Source of the DNA: Torymus aiolomorphi
Taxonomy: Eukaryota > Arthropoda > Insecta > Hymenoptera > Torymidae
Reading direction: 5' to 3'
Length of the DNA stretch: 64,000 bases
Assembly (NCBI GenBank): GCA_036365515.1
Contig: CM070873.1
Span: 178,760,104-178,824,103 of the forward strand
This document shows, in pieces, positions 11,465 through 22,150 of this stretch. The notes under the pieces are model-generated. The model saw only the letters and a list, made by a program, of their open reading frames with translations, ran no database searches and was not told where the DNA came from. The first letter of the stretch is position 1. The number at the start of each line of letters is the position of its first letter. A program made the position numbers and the translations under genes.

Positions 11465-11962
11465 TTATGCCGGTCCGAAAATATCGCTAACTGGGCGTTT
11501 CTTTTTATTTTTCTTTGATTTTATTTTCTTCGATTTTTTTTTTATTTTTCGATTTACGCCCTCATGCACGCGAGACGTTAGCCTCTTACGACGTTTGGTT
11601 TTTGACTGATTCTTGCGCTTACGTACCTGTCTTTTATAGCCAGATCCCTGCATTAGACTTTCTATTTTCTCTTCTGCTTTGCGTTTCAGCTTATTACCAG
11701 ACTGATGAACTCTACTTCGTAATGACTCTTTAAATGGTATTTGATGAGAACTAACATCGTCAATAATATTCATACCAGCTCGGAGAGCTTCTTTACCCAC
11801 TGCTCGCGCACCACGTTTTAAAAAAGGGAGTGCCTTACGAAAAAAACCACCGAGAAATCTACCTATCCCACCGTGTCCTCTCTGAAATGGAGCCCCTGCG
11901 TAAACTTGTTCAATGCCTCCATTTCCAACCTGAGCATCGTAATATTCTATGTAATGACTCAT
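11465..11962 (-). CDS. small basic Gly-rich virion-type protein, 165 aa
   Basis: Residues 1-35 are Tyr/Gly-rich (YAGAPFQRGHGGIGRF). An amphipathic/hydrophobic segment follows (FLGGFFRKALPFLKRG, about 37-52). The second half is extremely basic, with repeated Lys/Arg clusters, ending in SDIFGPA. A protein of this design sits between the two capsid genes in many Polintons. By analogy with adenovirus core and pVI proteins it may bind DNA or membranes inside the particle, but I cannot assign that role. It starts 10 bases after the penton stop. Intact. Confidence 0.7.
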   Translation of the reverse strand: MSHYIEYYDAQVGNGGIEQVYAGAPFQRGHGGIGRFLGGFFRKALPFLKRGARAVGKEALRAGMNIIDDVSSHQIPFKESLRSRVHQSGNKLKRKAEEKIESLMQGSGYKRQVRKRKNQSKTKRRKRLTSRVHEGVNRKIKKKSKKIKSKKNKKKRPVSDIFGPA

Positions 11963-11972
11963 TTTTTAATTT

Positions 11973-12827
11973 TTAATTTTTAATTTTAATTTTATTTTTA
12001 TTAATACTACAATGAGCCCGTCTAAAATGAAGCGTCACTGTTGAAGTTCCACACTCGAATGGTACAACATGGCCAAGGTTATCTCTTATATCTATTAAAA
12101 CAGTTCTAAAACTATTTCTTATAACGGGGGCGTAACTCACAGGTGTAAAAGTGTGATGCTGATTGGAGCCAAAAACATAATCTTTGTAATTCACAGGCGC
12201 TATACGTAATAGAGGTGATTGTACATCTCCAACTATACAAGGTTCACAAATATCCGAATAAATAAATAGTTGACGTGGCATAGCATTTAAAACATTTGCA
12301 GGGCGAGTAGCTACAGCCGGATTGGAATCTACATTTAGATAACTTTCCACATCGACAAAACCAAGAATATCTAAAATGGCACGGCTTATTTTTAACGAAT
12401 GTTCATATCTACATGTTTCAGGTGTGCACGTTCTCTCGGCAAATACAAAAGTATTATTATGTTCTACTGAAAATCTAAATATAATATGAATACCGTCTAT
12501 TGCAGTGTTTAGTACTTGTAGAAATTCCACAATGTTTACGTATATCCCATAAGGAATTTTACATTTTTTCACAATAATGTCATTATTTGTGGCATTATGT
12601 GTATCTCTAAATATTGGGGATAAATTATACGTAGCTGCAATGTCTCTTTTTTCTTCACGGATATGTAGAAATGAGCGAGGAAAATGAATTTCTGTTATAC
12701 CCACTTCCCAATTACCGTGTAAATTAACTTCTTGAGGTAGCTTGGTTGTATAACACGCAGTAGTATTATCGGGGAATATGTTCATGCTACTGTTACTCGG
12801 TAGAACCATATAAAATTGATTTTTCAT
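11973..12827 (-). CDS. minor capsid (penton-type, single jelly roll) protein, 284 aa
   Basis: The N-terminus has FYMVLPSNSSM, then FPDNTT, LPQEVNLHGNWEVGITEI and HFPRSF. These are the conserved opening of the Polinton minor capsid/penton protein, which would occupy the vertices of the capsid. Length is normal for the family and the frame is uninterrupted. The ATG follows the integrase stop by three bases. A short basic tail (INKNKIKIKN) ends the protein. Confidence 0.85.
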   Translation of the reverse strand: MKNQFYMVLPSNSSMNIFPDNTTACYTTKLPQEVNLHGNWEVGITEIHFPRSFLHIREEKRDIAATYNLSPIFRDTHNATNNDIIVKKCKIPYGIYVNIVEFLQVLNTAIDGIHIIFRFSVEHNNTFVFAERTCTPETCRYEHSLKISRAILDILGFVDVESYLNVDSNPAVATRPANVLNAMPRQLFIYSDICEPCIVGDVQSPLLRIAPVNYKDYVFGSNQHHTFTPVSYAPVIRNSFRTVLIDIRDNLGHVVPFECGTSTVTLHFRRAHCSINKNKIKIKN

Positions 12828-12830
12828 TTT

Positions 12831-13919
12831 TTAGATATTTTGCACGTCTGAAGCCAGCACCCAAGAATTAAATGTATTCGGGTATCCCACCCAGCTAACA
12901 AAATATTTTTTTCTCGAAGCAGTTCCAGTCGTTTTTAGAATCTTATCAATTTTATAACTTGCATTCGATATATTTTTATCAATGACTGATAGTTCTTCTT
13001 CGTAAAATATTCCATCTACAGTTTCACCGTTCAAGTCTTCTATTTCATAAACAGGTGGTTTTCTATGTTTTAAAACACGGATTATTTTAAAAATTTCTTC
13101 GGACCAATTAGCCATATAACCTTTCTCAAAGGTTCCTTTCGTTCGACTGATACGAACTAGATTACCTACAACGTATTTAGCCTTTCTCTCGACTGTTTTG
13201 TAACGAGAATCCATATTTTTCTTGGCTATAGAAGCATTAAAAACTGTCACACATGACGGCGCCATATTTATAGTAGAATGATAAGCATTGTTGTATCCTG
13301 TAACAAGATCTTGTAAAACATCTATGTAACGTCTTGAATTTTTGTATGTAAAATATCGCCACATTTTTTCTTTGAGTGTACGATTAAACCTTTCAACAAT
13401 CGTAGCCTTAATGTCAGGGTTACGGATTACACGGTGAAGCATATTTTGAGATTTTAAAAACTGCTGCATAACTGTACCTGTGAATTCTTTCCCTTTATCA
13501 GTTTGAAATAATCGCGGAACTCTTTCACTACTTCTAGAAAGTATGTTTTTGAATGCCTTAGTAACTTGTGAGCATGACTTATCTTTTAACGGCTCTACCC
13601 ACACGTATTTACTTAAAATGTCAATAACAACGAGTATGTATGAAAATTCATCATTATATGATTTCAATGAGCAAAGTTCTATAAGATCACCTTCCCACAC
13701 AGAGTCGATTTCATTGACTCTATAATGAAGTCTTTGAAATTTTCGATGTACTGGTTTATGTAAAGTATAAGCATCTTGAGCACATAACCATTTATAAATT
13801 TTATTTTTATCTACCTTGTTTCTTATTTTATGTACAAGACGTCGTGCACCTGCAAATCCGACCTCGTTTGACGGTTCATAGTAGATTTTACAAAGTTCTC
13901 CATTTTCGTCGACAGCCAT
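12831..13919 (-). CDS. INT: retroviral-type integrase with C-terminal chromodomain, 362 aa
   Basis: Catalyses insertion of the element, giving the 6-bp duplication. The rve core shows Asp78 (WEGDLIEL), Asp141 (FQTDKGKEF) and Glu176 (TIVERFNRTLKEKMW), a DDE triad with 34 residues between the last two. An N-terminal block precedes the core (YEPSNEVGFAGARRLV, AQDAYTLHKPVHRKFQR). A small SH3-like basic region (KYVVGNLVRISRTKG) follows it. Residues ~319-360 form a chromodomain (YKIDKILK, KYFVSWVGYPNTFNSWV) that may guide the element to marked chromatin. Length and motifs are normal and the gene appears intact. An A/T-rich leader with repeated TTTTATT lies upstream. Confidence 0.95.
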   Translation of the reverse strand: MAVDENGELCKIYYEPSNEVGFAGARRLVHKIRNKVDKNKIYKWLCAQDAYTLHKPVHRKFQRLHYRVNEIDSVWEGDLIELCSLKSYNDEFSYILVVIDILSKYVWVEPLKDKSCSQVTKAFKNILSRSSERVPRLFQTDKGKEFTGTVMQQFLKSQNMLHRVIRNPDIKATIVERFNRTLKEKMWRYFTYKNSRRYIDVLQDLVTGYNNAYHSTINMAPSCVTVFNASIAKKNMDSRYKTVERKAKYVVGNLVRISRTKGTFEKGYMANWSEEIFKIIRVLKHRKPPVYEIEDLNGETVDGIFYEEELSVIDKNISNASYKIDKILKTTGTASRKKYFVSWVGYPNTFNSWVLASDVQNI

Positions 13920-13987
13920 TTTTTTTTTGTTTTTCTTTTTTTATTTTTTTTATTTTATTTTATTTTATTTTATTTTTTGTTATTTTA

Positions 13988-14887
13988 TTAGAAAGATAAA
14001 GTTAACCATCCACCTTTTTGATTTGGATATTTTTTACTTTTCTGTCTAGTGCTCCTCCTTCTAGTTATTACGAATGAACCATCCTCATCACTAGCAGCCT
14101 CTCTATTTATAACAGTATTCTCACCATCTGCTTCGCTTTCAAGAGATGCATTGCTTATGCGGTTTCTAGGCATTGGCGTGGAGTTATGTATGTATGCACC
14201 AGATGTATGTAAACACGAATCTGAAAAACTCGCATGAGGTGTTGAAGATGATATATTATTAAAATGTTGTGCTGCCTTATACAAACTCGTATTTCCAATA
14301 AATTCTAGTGGCATTCCAATGTCTCGTAAAAACCATGAAAAATGTTCTCTACCAATGGCTTTTATACCTTTTCTACTACGAACAACATCATTTATAAGAT
14401 CTATAATATTTGAACCATCGAGTACTCTATTGTCAATAGAAACTATTCCTTTATTGTTCCATGTAATGCCTGAGGATATGCCTGGATTTTTTAAGTACTG
14501 CATCAACAACTCAGCCTTACGCCTGTACGTCACGGGTACAGATGATGTTATTGTATCAATACTTACACCGGTTAACGTTTCTTATTGAATTTTTAACTCA
14601 GCGGTGTTAACACTATTTCTCAAATTTCCCAAATAAGTTAAATACCGTTGTAAAGTTTGTTGATATTTTATCCATTTTGTACGTTCGTCAAATTCATTCG
14701 ATTTCAGAATTTCACTCATTTCAGAATCCAATCTTGTTAAATGGCTGCCAGGTGTTTGAGTTGTTTCAATATTTTTACTGTTTTCATATTTTTTATTACC
14801 ATTTTGTAAGTTCCCAGTTTCACATGTTCCAAAAAGTTTACCAATACTATCTTGCGGTACAAGAACCATTTTCCTGGCGTGTTCCAT
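13988..14887 (-). pseudogene. conserved ~300-aa Polinton protein with one in-frame stop
   Basis: An N-terminal 101-codon part (MEHARKMVLVPQDSIGKLFG, LDSEMSEIL, YQQTLQRYLTYLG) ends at a TAA at 14582-14584. The same frame continues open for another 198 codons (YRRKAELLMQYL, ITWNNKGIVSIDNRVLDGSN, IIDLINDVVRSR, FSWFLRDI, FIGNTSLYKAA). It ends in a Ser-rich and basic tail (ITRRRSTRQKSKKYP). Both halves match, in order, one protein that recurs in animal Polintons and related elements, with no agreed function. A single nonsense substitution is the simplest reading. Alternatives are two separate products or stop readthrough. Confidence 0.75.
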
Positions 14888-14910
14888 TATTACTATTATT
14901 ATTATTATTA

Positions 14911-15276
14911 TTATTTATCAGAGCGATAAGGTAAAAGAACTGATAAAACAGTTGATAATACAGGAGCCAGCAAGGCTGTGAGAAAACCCTCACCGTTCTG
15001 CACAATCAAACGTTTTTTACTTTTCCAGGAACGACAGTTTTTATCACACAATTTTCTTAATATGTGTCTATGTTTTATTAATTTTTTCTTTTGGACTGAT
15101 GTGAGAGTAATTGTACCTTTTAATGTATTTAATGCACACTCGCAAATACCTTTAATCATACGATGATTTGCCGATTTTAAAATAGTCTTTCTCTGTTGTT
15201 TGTTTAAATGATACAGTGCGTGTAACTCATGCGCTGTTTTTCGATCGAGTGTCTTCCTTGTTCTTGACGACTCCAT
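14911..15276 (-). CDS. small basic Polinton protein with hydrophobic C-terminus, 121 aa
   Basis: The N-terminal two thirds are Lys/Arg-rich and helical in character (LNKQQRKTILKSAN, CECALNTLKGTITLTSVQKK). They are followed by KKRLIVQNGEGFLTAL and a hydrophobic run LLAPVLSTVLSVLLP. This basic half plus LIVQ..GG.FL plus hydrophobic tail pattern is common in Polintons, where a virion or membrane role has been proposed. Its ATG overlaps the ATPase stop by one base (TAATG), so its translation may be coupled. A (TTA)n run lies just downstream at 14889-14917. Intact. Confidence 0.7.
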   Translation of the reverse strand: MESSRTRKTLDRKTAHELHALYHLNKQQRKTILKSANHRMIKGICECALNTLKGTITLTSVQKKKLIKHRHILRKLCDKNCRSWKSKKRLIVQNGEGFLTALLAPVLSTVLSVLLPYRSDK

Positions 15277-15950
15277 TATATACGCAATACTGGATATTTA
15301 GAGTCTCCGCTACCTCTTTTTATATTTTTAGGAACATAAACATATTGGTAAATATCATCGGGGAATATACTGGTGCGCACCCTACAACTTTCAGGTGTAT
15401 TTTGTTTAAAGTCTAATAATAAATAGCCATGTGGCTTAGATGTAGCATCGTGATACGCTTCTTGTAAAAATTTTGAGTTTTCAGGATAAACTTGTCGTGC
15501 CATATGTTGTATTTGGGCACGATCTCTAGGGTTTTTAAAAATAACAATAAAGTTAGCATTAAGCGAAATATCTCTTTGTTTTGGACCTTGATGAAATAAG
15601 TTTTGTGTAATAAAAATAACACTAATATTTTTGTGATGACTTCCTTTCGTAAATAAATCAGTCACTATATTATTGGACGATTCACGCATTAAATCGTCAA
15701 TTACAACCAACTTTGGTCGCGGATCTGATGAAAAATCTTCATTCTGTGGTAAGCCCTCGTGAAATTCTACATCTTTCCCATATTCTAAATAACCATCCTG
15801 CCATTCTGAATAGAACAACATTTTACGGGTAAAAGCAGTGTCTGACATACGATCAATGAAACGAAAAAATCTTTTTACAAAATAAGTTTTCCCACAACCG
15901 GTAGGACCACAAATCATGGAAGTCCATGGATGTTTCCAAGCAAGGTCCAT
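15276..15950 (-). CDS. ATP: FtsK/HerA-type DNA packaging ATPase, 224 aa
   Basis: Motor ATPase of the A32/adenovirus IVa2-like packaging group, expected to drive the element's DNA into the capsid. Walker A is GPTGCGKT at residues 15-22, Walker B is LVVIDDLM with Asp85-Asp86, and a sensor-like block is VIFITQNLFHQG (about 110-121). NANFIVIFKNPRDRAQIQ follows, as in Polinton ATPases. Length is typical and no break is seen. The stop codon shares a base with the ATG of the next gene. Confidence 0.93.
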   Translation of the reverse strand: MDLAWKHPWTSMICGPTGCGKTYFVKRFFRFIDRMSDTAFTRKMLFYSEWQDGYLEYGKDVEFHEGLPQNEDFSSDPRPKLVVIDDLMRESSNNIVTDLFTKGSHHKNISVIFITQNLFHQGPKQRDISLNANFIVIFKNPRDRAQIQHMARQVYPENSKFLQEAYHDATSKPHGYLLLDFKQNTPESCRVRTSIFPDDIYQYVYVPKNIKRGSGDSKYPVLRI

Positions 15951-16395
15951 TTTAAATTTATCTACGTAGTTTAAGTGTACTGTGTGATAGGTATCAAGGG
16001 AATGAATGATTTTACATGAAGAGAGGCAATATAAAGGATGTGTAACTGGGTGAACAAAATAGATGAAAAATTTACATTTTTAATAGTTTCTTTATTTTTA
16101 CAAGTGTTTTTCTACAAACATTTTTTATTGAAAAGAAATACATAGTATATGTTTTACAAGTTTTTTTCTTTTTATAAATAATTCTTTTACAAAAATATTT
16201 TTAATTAAACTGATTGTGATATGCTATGTTTACAGCGAAAACTGATGCGTTTGGGCATGCGATTGCGTACACGGTATCTTACAAAATTTATAAAATTAAA
16301 AGGGCGAAAAAGTATTTATTGAAAAATCACAATTAAAATTAAAAATTATTTTATTTACTTTTTCTAATATATTTTTTTCGGACGAGAAACTAAAT
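15951..16395. other. 445-bp intergenic region between ATPase and Cys-rich gene
   Basis: AT-rich, no coding frame supported. Given its place directly upstream of the ATPase block, it is the best candidate for a promoter of the capsid/packaging gene cluster and for the 3' end of the Cys-rich gene. An AATAAA lies on the minus strand at about 16340-16350. No unambiguous TATA box or initiator was found. Confidence 0.4.
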
Positions 16396-16992
16396 TTACG
16401 CATCAAAATTATCGAGTACCCAGGCATGGTTAATGCGTCCACCATAAATGTCTCTTCTAATAGGACCGCCACGATTTTCCCTATAAGTGAACATCTCATC
16501 GTTTATATGTATTGGACAAACAGGGTTTTCAGAAAAATAAGCTAAACATCCTGGCCTTGGAACGCTAAAATATATACTTTTGATTTTTTCTTCATCTTTT
16601 AAAACAAATAGAACATCTGAAATTTCAATTTTATCGTAGTATTGGACGCTCTCATACCACACCGCATCTAGCGGTCGATTACAATCGTTCTCACAACAGG
16701 TTATTGTCCTGCATGTACCGCAAAACACAATTTTTTTTAAAAGCACCATATGACATGAAATCTTAATATTATTGAACTTCGTTAATTTTTTTACTTTCTC
16801 CAATAAATTGAGAAATTTTTCTTCACTTTTTCTCTTCAAATCTACGAGCATGTGAATCGTCTTGTGCCACGCTAAACCTTGTAACGATTTTTTGTATGAC
16901 GGGTAAAACTCACACGTAGGCACATTACAGTTCACACACTTCTTTCCCGTGGTACCCAGCTGCCATGAATCCTCATAGCTGTCTACTGTACA
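16396..16992 (-). CDS. Cys-rich hypothetical protein; probably a downstream exon
   Basis: About 198 codons are open, but no ATG lies near the start; the first in-frame ATG is ~50 codons in. The sequence just upstream on the minus strand reads TTTTTTTTGTCTTGTACAG, a good polypyrimidine tract and 3' splice site, so this is likely an exon whose first exon is not identified. The protein has several cysteine pairs suited to zinc binding (CVNCNVPTC, FCGTCRTITCCENDC, NPVCPIH) around a Lys-rich helical middle. I do not recognise the family. It lies between the polymerase and ATPase genes. Confidence 0.5.
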   Translation of the reverse strand, partial: CTVDSYEDSWQLGTTGKKCVNCNVPTCEFYPSYKKSLQGLAWHKTIHMLVDLKRKSEEKFLNLLEKVKKLTKFNNIKISCHMVLLKKIVFCGTCRTITCCENDCNRPLDAVWYESVQYYDKIEISDVLFVLKDEEKIKSIYFSVPRPGCLAYFSENPVCPIHINDEMFTYRENRGGPIRRDIYGGRINHAWVLDNFDA

Positions 16993-17471
16993 AGACAAAA
17001 AAAATTATAAATATATTTATTTTATGCTTTTTATTTTATTTTATAATTTATTTATGACATTTTTTGCCTTTTATAACCATATGGTATTGATGTGTTTTCA
17101 GAGCTAAATTTTCTTTTGAGACTGTTAGATTTTAAAGTTTTTGTTTCCTCTATGCTGATAACTGAATGTAGTTTTGTACGACGTATTGAATTATAATTAT
17201 GAGTTATTTTTGCCTCTTTATCTAAAATTAATTTTTTTATCGTATTATAATTTACTTTCCCACCCGTTGATGTATTCAAAGTTAAACCTTTGACTTTACA
17301 TACCTCATGTGTTTCTCCGTTCGGAGCTTTAACAATATAAGAATAAAATTTAGGTCCAGCGCTAACAAAATGTGAAATATAACTTCCCTCTCCGTACTCT
17401 TCGAGTTCATTTGTCATATCTCCTAAAAATGAACCGGTAGGGATTTTATACTCACCGGGTATATTTTCATT

Positions 17472-17485
17472 TATATATATATATA
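17472..17485. repeat. TA dinucleotide run inside the polymerase gene
   Basis: Fourteen bases of alternating TA lie just after the YYDTDS motif. The polymerase frame upstream ends right after it, and the matching C-terminal part continues in another frame. Gain or loss of a dinucleotide by slippage, or an assembly error, is the likely cause. Confidence 0.8.
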
Positions 17486-19600
17486 CAGGAGTCTGTATCA
17501 TAATACAGAACTCTCTCGCCTAATTTTTCTAAATATGTATATAATTTTAAACGAGCCTGTGCCGTTGTATACGCTGCTATCGCTACATTTGTAACAGACC
17601 AAGGCGTGAAATTATCCCCCTTGAAGCTCCAGTTAACGTAAAAAACATCGTTGTTAACTGGTAAAATATTTTTTATCTCTATTTTATCATTTAAAATTAA
17701 TTTTTGAAGTTCTCCCCCGGTACGGACAACTTCGGTTGCACCCATATTCTCACGCTGACCAAATTTGCCCCAGAATGAGTTCAAACATAATTTAGAAAGG
17801 GAGCGTAAACCTGGATTTTTAGCAATTTTATCTTTTTCTAATAAAATATTTTCTTTTTCTTTATAATCGTTAATATATTTAACACGCGAATCCTCGTCAA
17901 TACAATCTCTAGGCCAACCGCTGGCCTCTTGTTTTATTTTTAACAATGTATTGATATAATCTACGAATAATCCATTCGTTTTTAAATCAGCTTGATTGTT
18001 TGTAGGGTCGTACTGACATGTGTTGTATTGCCAGATTTCTTCAATTGGCATTATGATGTATCCGACCTCAACCGCTTTTTTTATCTCATCAGACACCCAC
18101 GTACCGGACAACTCCCTATCTCGTACATGTTCATGAGTGCACTCATCGTTATTTAAATTTTTCACACATGACCAACATAAAGGAAATAATAGTTTACCGT
18201 GCATTCTTACGGGAAGCACTGGCAAAAACAAATCCCGTGGTGCAAGTATTTTGCATTTGATTAGTCCTTCTACTTTACTTATGTCATGAGATAAACCCGT
18301 CAACATTTTACAATTGTTGCCGACGTAAATTTGTGGATGACCTACGGGGAATTCCCCGATTTTACAAACAAATGGGTATAAAGAACATATATCTACGTAC
18401 GCAATCGTTTGTCTGCCTGTAGTCTCGATTAACGAGACAATATTTTCCGTACGACCACCATAAAAAGCATCGCGCGGATTTAAAGTATCATTAAAAAGAT
18501 ACGGATGATTTTTAAGATACTCCTCAATTTTATTATTATTTCGGCGAATCTGCTTAAACTCACACTCCCAAATTTCCTCGAGAACATAACCATATGATTT
18601 TATACGGTTGGAGTTCTCAACTGTTTTTTTAAACCGTTCTTCGTACGAATCGCCATAAGCTTCAAACTTTTTATGACGATCCACTTCTTTAAAACAATTG
18701 GGACACCCGTGCCAGAAACAACCACGAAATTGGTACACGTATTGTACCCCATTTTCATCCTGACAATACCCATCCACAAGAATATTCTCTTTTAAACGAA
18801 ATTCACTACTTCTACCAGCATAAATAATTTCACGCCCCGTCATATGTTCTTGAACAAGTAACCATTCCAGTGATACTCTGGAATGGTTATTTGTTTTTCT
18901 ATACCCATGCGCTGGTATTACACCTATTATATCCGGCTTTAGATAATTTTTCCGGAAAATTTTAGAACATGCACTGGCTATAGTCGAAGCCTCTGTAAAG
19001 GGACATGTTCCACCAATTTTAATAACATTTTGCCTAAACGCCGAACATGCCTTTCTTAAAATGTTAACATCACTTAAACAATATTTTACAATTTCACTTG
19101 CAAAATTAAAAATATAATCCGTACTGCTCAGATGGTTAAACCAAGCGTCAAACTCTAATTTTTCGAGGGAGCTCATACACTCCGGAGTGTAATACTCCCT
19201 TGACGGTATAGGACCGATATAGTTTTGATTCTCAGACTTATTAAAAAGATGAGGGAACCACCCTTTGGCTGCCTCATCCTCAAAGCCAAAAGCTTGCAGT
19301 AAAGCCGAAAGTTTCATATGGAAATAATTCAGACTATCAAGAAATTTTATTTTATGCCCCAAAGTCATTAACATTATTTTTGTTCCATTCATTATCACTT
19401 TGGGAGTGATATTTAATATTTCTACTAAATATTTTAAAATAAATTGGGCATCAAACCCTTTACTATTATGCGCTATGCAAATGAGCTGTTTAATATTTCT
19501 CGGACGTGATTTTCCATCTAAAATAAATTCAATAAAATTTTTTAACGCGTTTTTTTTTTTAAATAATAAATTACGACCGCCTCCACAGTTTTCACAATCA

Positions 19601-19605
19601 GTATC
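19601..19605. repeat. 5-bp target-site duplication GTATC (left of solo LTR)
   Basis: Matches 20664-20668 exactly. Confidence 0.88.
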
Positions 19606-20663
19606 TGTTTGAGAATACCATAAATTGGATGAGTAACATGCTGTGGGTGAATAAATAAGTATAGTCGTACACACTTTATATATAAACTTCAGATTATATT
19701 GTTTGAATTCATGGTTGGTTGATATAATTATTACATTTAATTTTAAGGTATATAAATAAACTCTTAGTATTATTACAACACTTAATTTAACAGATAAATG
19801 ATTATAATGGTTCAATATATAAGTCAGAGAGTCTGAGCGACTAACTGTTATAGCGAATGTTTAAACTACACGATGAATTTACAGGAGCACTGGTTGAGTT
19901 TTCGTCCCCTCGTAGATAGCTATAATAAAGGTGCTTGAGTATAGAAATCCCTTCTAAGGGATTACTAACCTGTTGAGTGATTGAAGAAATTCCACTGAGT
20001 TGAGTTTGTCCGTTGTTGGTGGTAGAGTTTATCCAGATAACTCCTTGCTTGGCTCCCGCACACTGAAGCTTGCTTGCTTGCTGTTCATGAATAAGTGCAA
20101 CTGATTATTATTGAATCAGTTGCCTTGCTGTAGCTTTGATTCACTTTGCACTGCGCACATGCCACCTGTATCACTACGTGGGTGGCAACTTAACCTCAAG
20201 TATGTGAGTGATTACCTTGCTGTAGCGTTGATTATACTAATCGCAGTATAAGCGCCTTGAGTGTTGCTTGAGTGATGAGCCCTTGATGAGAGTTGAGTGT
20301 AGCCTGTGTTGAAATTCCTCGTTGAGTTGAACCAGTGAAATCCGTGAGAAACCGTTGCTAATTGAGGAGATCAAGATGGCGAGATGTTCCTCGTGGCACG
20401 GCTGATGAGAGAGAGCGAGGCCTTGAACGCTTCCGTCTTCTTGGCCTTCACGATTCACTTCGCGAATCAAATCACAATCTCTCTCACATTTGTATGTGAG
20501 AGAGCGAGAGAGACCGAAACAGCGCGAATTCACCTTGTGAATCAGTGTAGTGTCTCGGCTGTTCCGCCGAGAGGTCGCGAGGTGCTGCCGCGCCGTGGCA
20601 GCGCCGTGAGTCGTACCGAGCCGAGCATAACCGCGGGAATTCAAATTACTGAATTCCCAAACA
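19606..20663 (+). mobile_element. solo LTR (1,058 bp) inserted in the polymerase gene
   Basis: Begins TGTTTGAGAAT and ends ATTCCCAAACA. The TG...CA termini lie in a 6-bp inverted TGTTTG/CAAACA, and GTATC is duplicated on both sides. No internal retroelement genes remain, as expected after LTR-LTR recombination. Read on the plus strand, TATATAAG at about 19817 and ATAATAAAG at about 19923 look like promoter and polyadenylation signals, which suggests plus orientation. Superfamily is not certain; the 5-bp duplication and length suit gypsy or BEL/Pao. Confidence 0.85.
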
Positions 20664-20668
20664 GTATC
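20664..20668. repeat. 5-bp target-site duplication GTATC (right of solo LTR)
   Basis: Second copy of the duplicated target. Removing the LTR and one copy leaves the polymerase codon phase unchanged across the site. Confidence 0.88.
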
Positions 20669-22084
20669 CATATCCGAATTTATACACTTTTCACAGCATA
20701 ACTGTGCTACACACAAATTAACATTGTGATAAGTACATGAAGACATCGTGTCGATATGTTTTGTGTTTTGCGTAGTCTCAAAATCATAGAAAAGAAATGC
20801 ATGTTCGGTTTTAGCAGCCTCTACAGTTTTCTTTTGAACTACCGGAATGTAACACTTGTGATTATAGGGACGTTTTCTACAACAAGTGCGACAATACATC
20901 TGACCACATTGATGCCCTGGGCCTTCGATCGAAATGTTGAGTCGGCAAACTAGACATTTTTTTATTGCATCGCAAACACTAATATTTTTTTTATAACTAT
21001 GCGTCTCCCTGTGATTTTTAAAACATTCTTCACCGTAAAAATCATTAAAACATTTCGCACAGTTCACGAGCTCTACGCGTTTTTTACACAAATTGCTAAA
21101 ACATTTAATACACTTATCCGGACACTTGTGAGTTGATACGCGTTTCGTACCTACATTACAGGTCGAACAAAAGTTTCTACATGCAGAAACCCCTGTAATA
21201 TTTGTAATCATGTCATAATGTTGTAATTCGGGGTAGTATAAAATATTAAGTATTTTTTTACATTGATTCTTTCTTTTTTTAAAAAGGAAACGCCATTGAA
21301 TAACGGAGGAACACCATTCCCGATACCATCTTTAAAATATACCATTATCGCAATCCCCTTATTTTTAAAATATTTCTGAAACGTTGTAATTTCAGGTATA
21401 TCACAGCCTCTTTCCCTATTGAAATTAACACCGGCACATCTTATAAGCTCATTTGCTTTTAAAGTTGTGCGTTTCTATTACTTTTACGTATGTTTTCCCA
21501 TTCTAACTTTAAGTCATTCGAGCAATTATCACCCGCCTCAAGTTTTTTGGCATGGACTAATGCCACTGCCAGAGCCCGAGGGAAACATTTACCGTCACTA
21601 TTTTCTATTTTTATAATCGATTTTGAATTTACAATTCCGATTTTTTCGTCACGACCGAAGCCAACGGGCGCACGAACGGAACTATTTTTAAGGTAAAATT
21701 ATTATCGACTTTGAACTCGCGAGCACTCTGGGAGATCGCTGAAATTATCGACCACATTTCCTCTGCATTATAATTTTTCAATTTTTTAAACGTATACACA
21801 GAACCCAACGGTAGGGTCTCTGTGTTCAATGTGATACCAATATAGTCTTCGGGGTCATATTTTCGTGTAATGTATAAAAATAAATTGGTCATACACGAAT
21901 CTAAATCAGCTATGATGTTCCCCTATATATGCCTATCTCTAAATTTTAACAGAATTTCACGCACATTTGTACCGAACCTACTATAGAATATTTCATTTTC
22001 GCGAAGGATATTAAAAAACCCATCATTTATATATTCTCTGTTACCTCCAGCCTGGGCTTGTTCTTCATTTTGTTGTTGCTGTTA

Positions 22085-22113
22085 CCGCTGCTGCTGCTGT
22101 TGCTGCTGTTGCC

Positions 22114-22150
<37 letters not shown>

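Noticed and set aside
20237..20660. Extension of the polymerase N-terminal frame past 20664
   Set aside because: These codons lie in the solo LTR and end at an arbitrary stop; they are not polymerase sequence.
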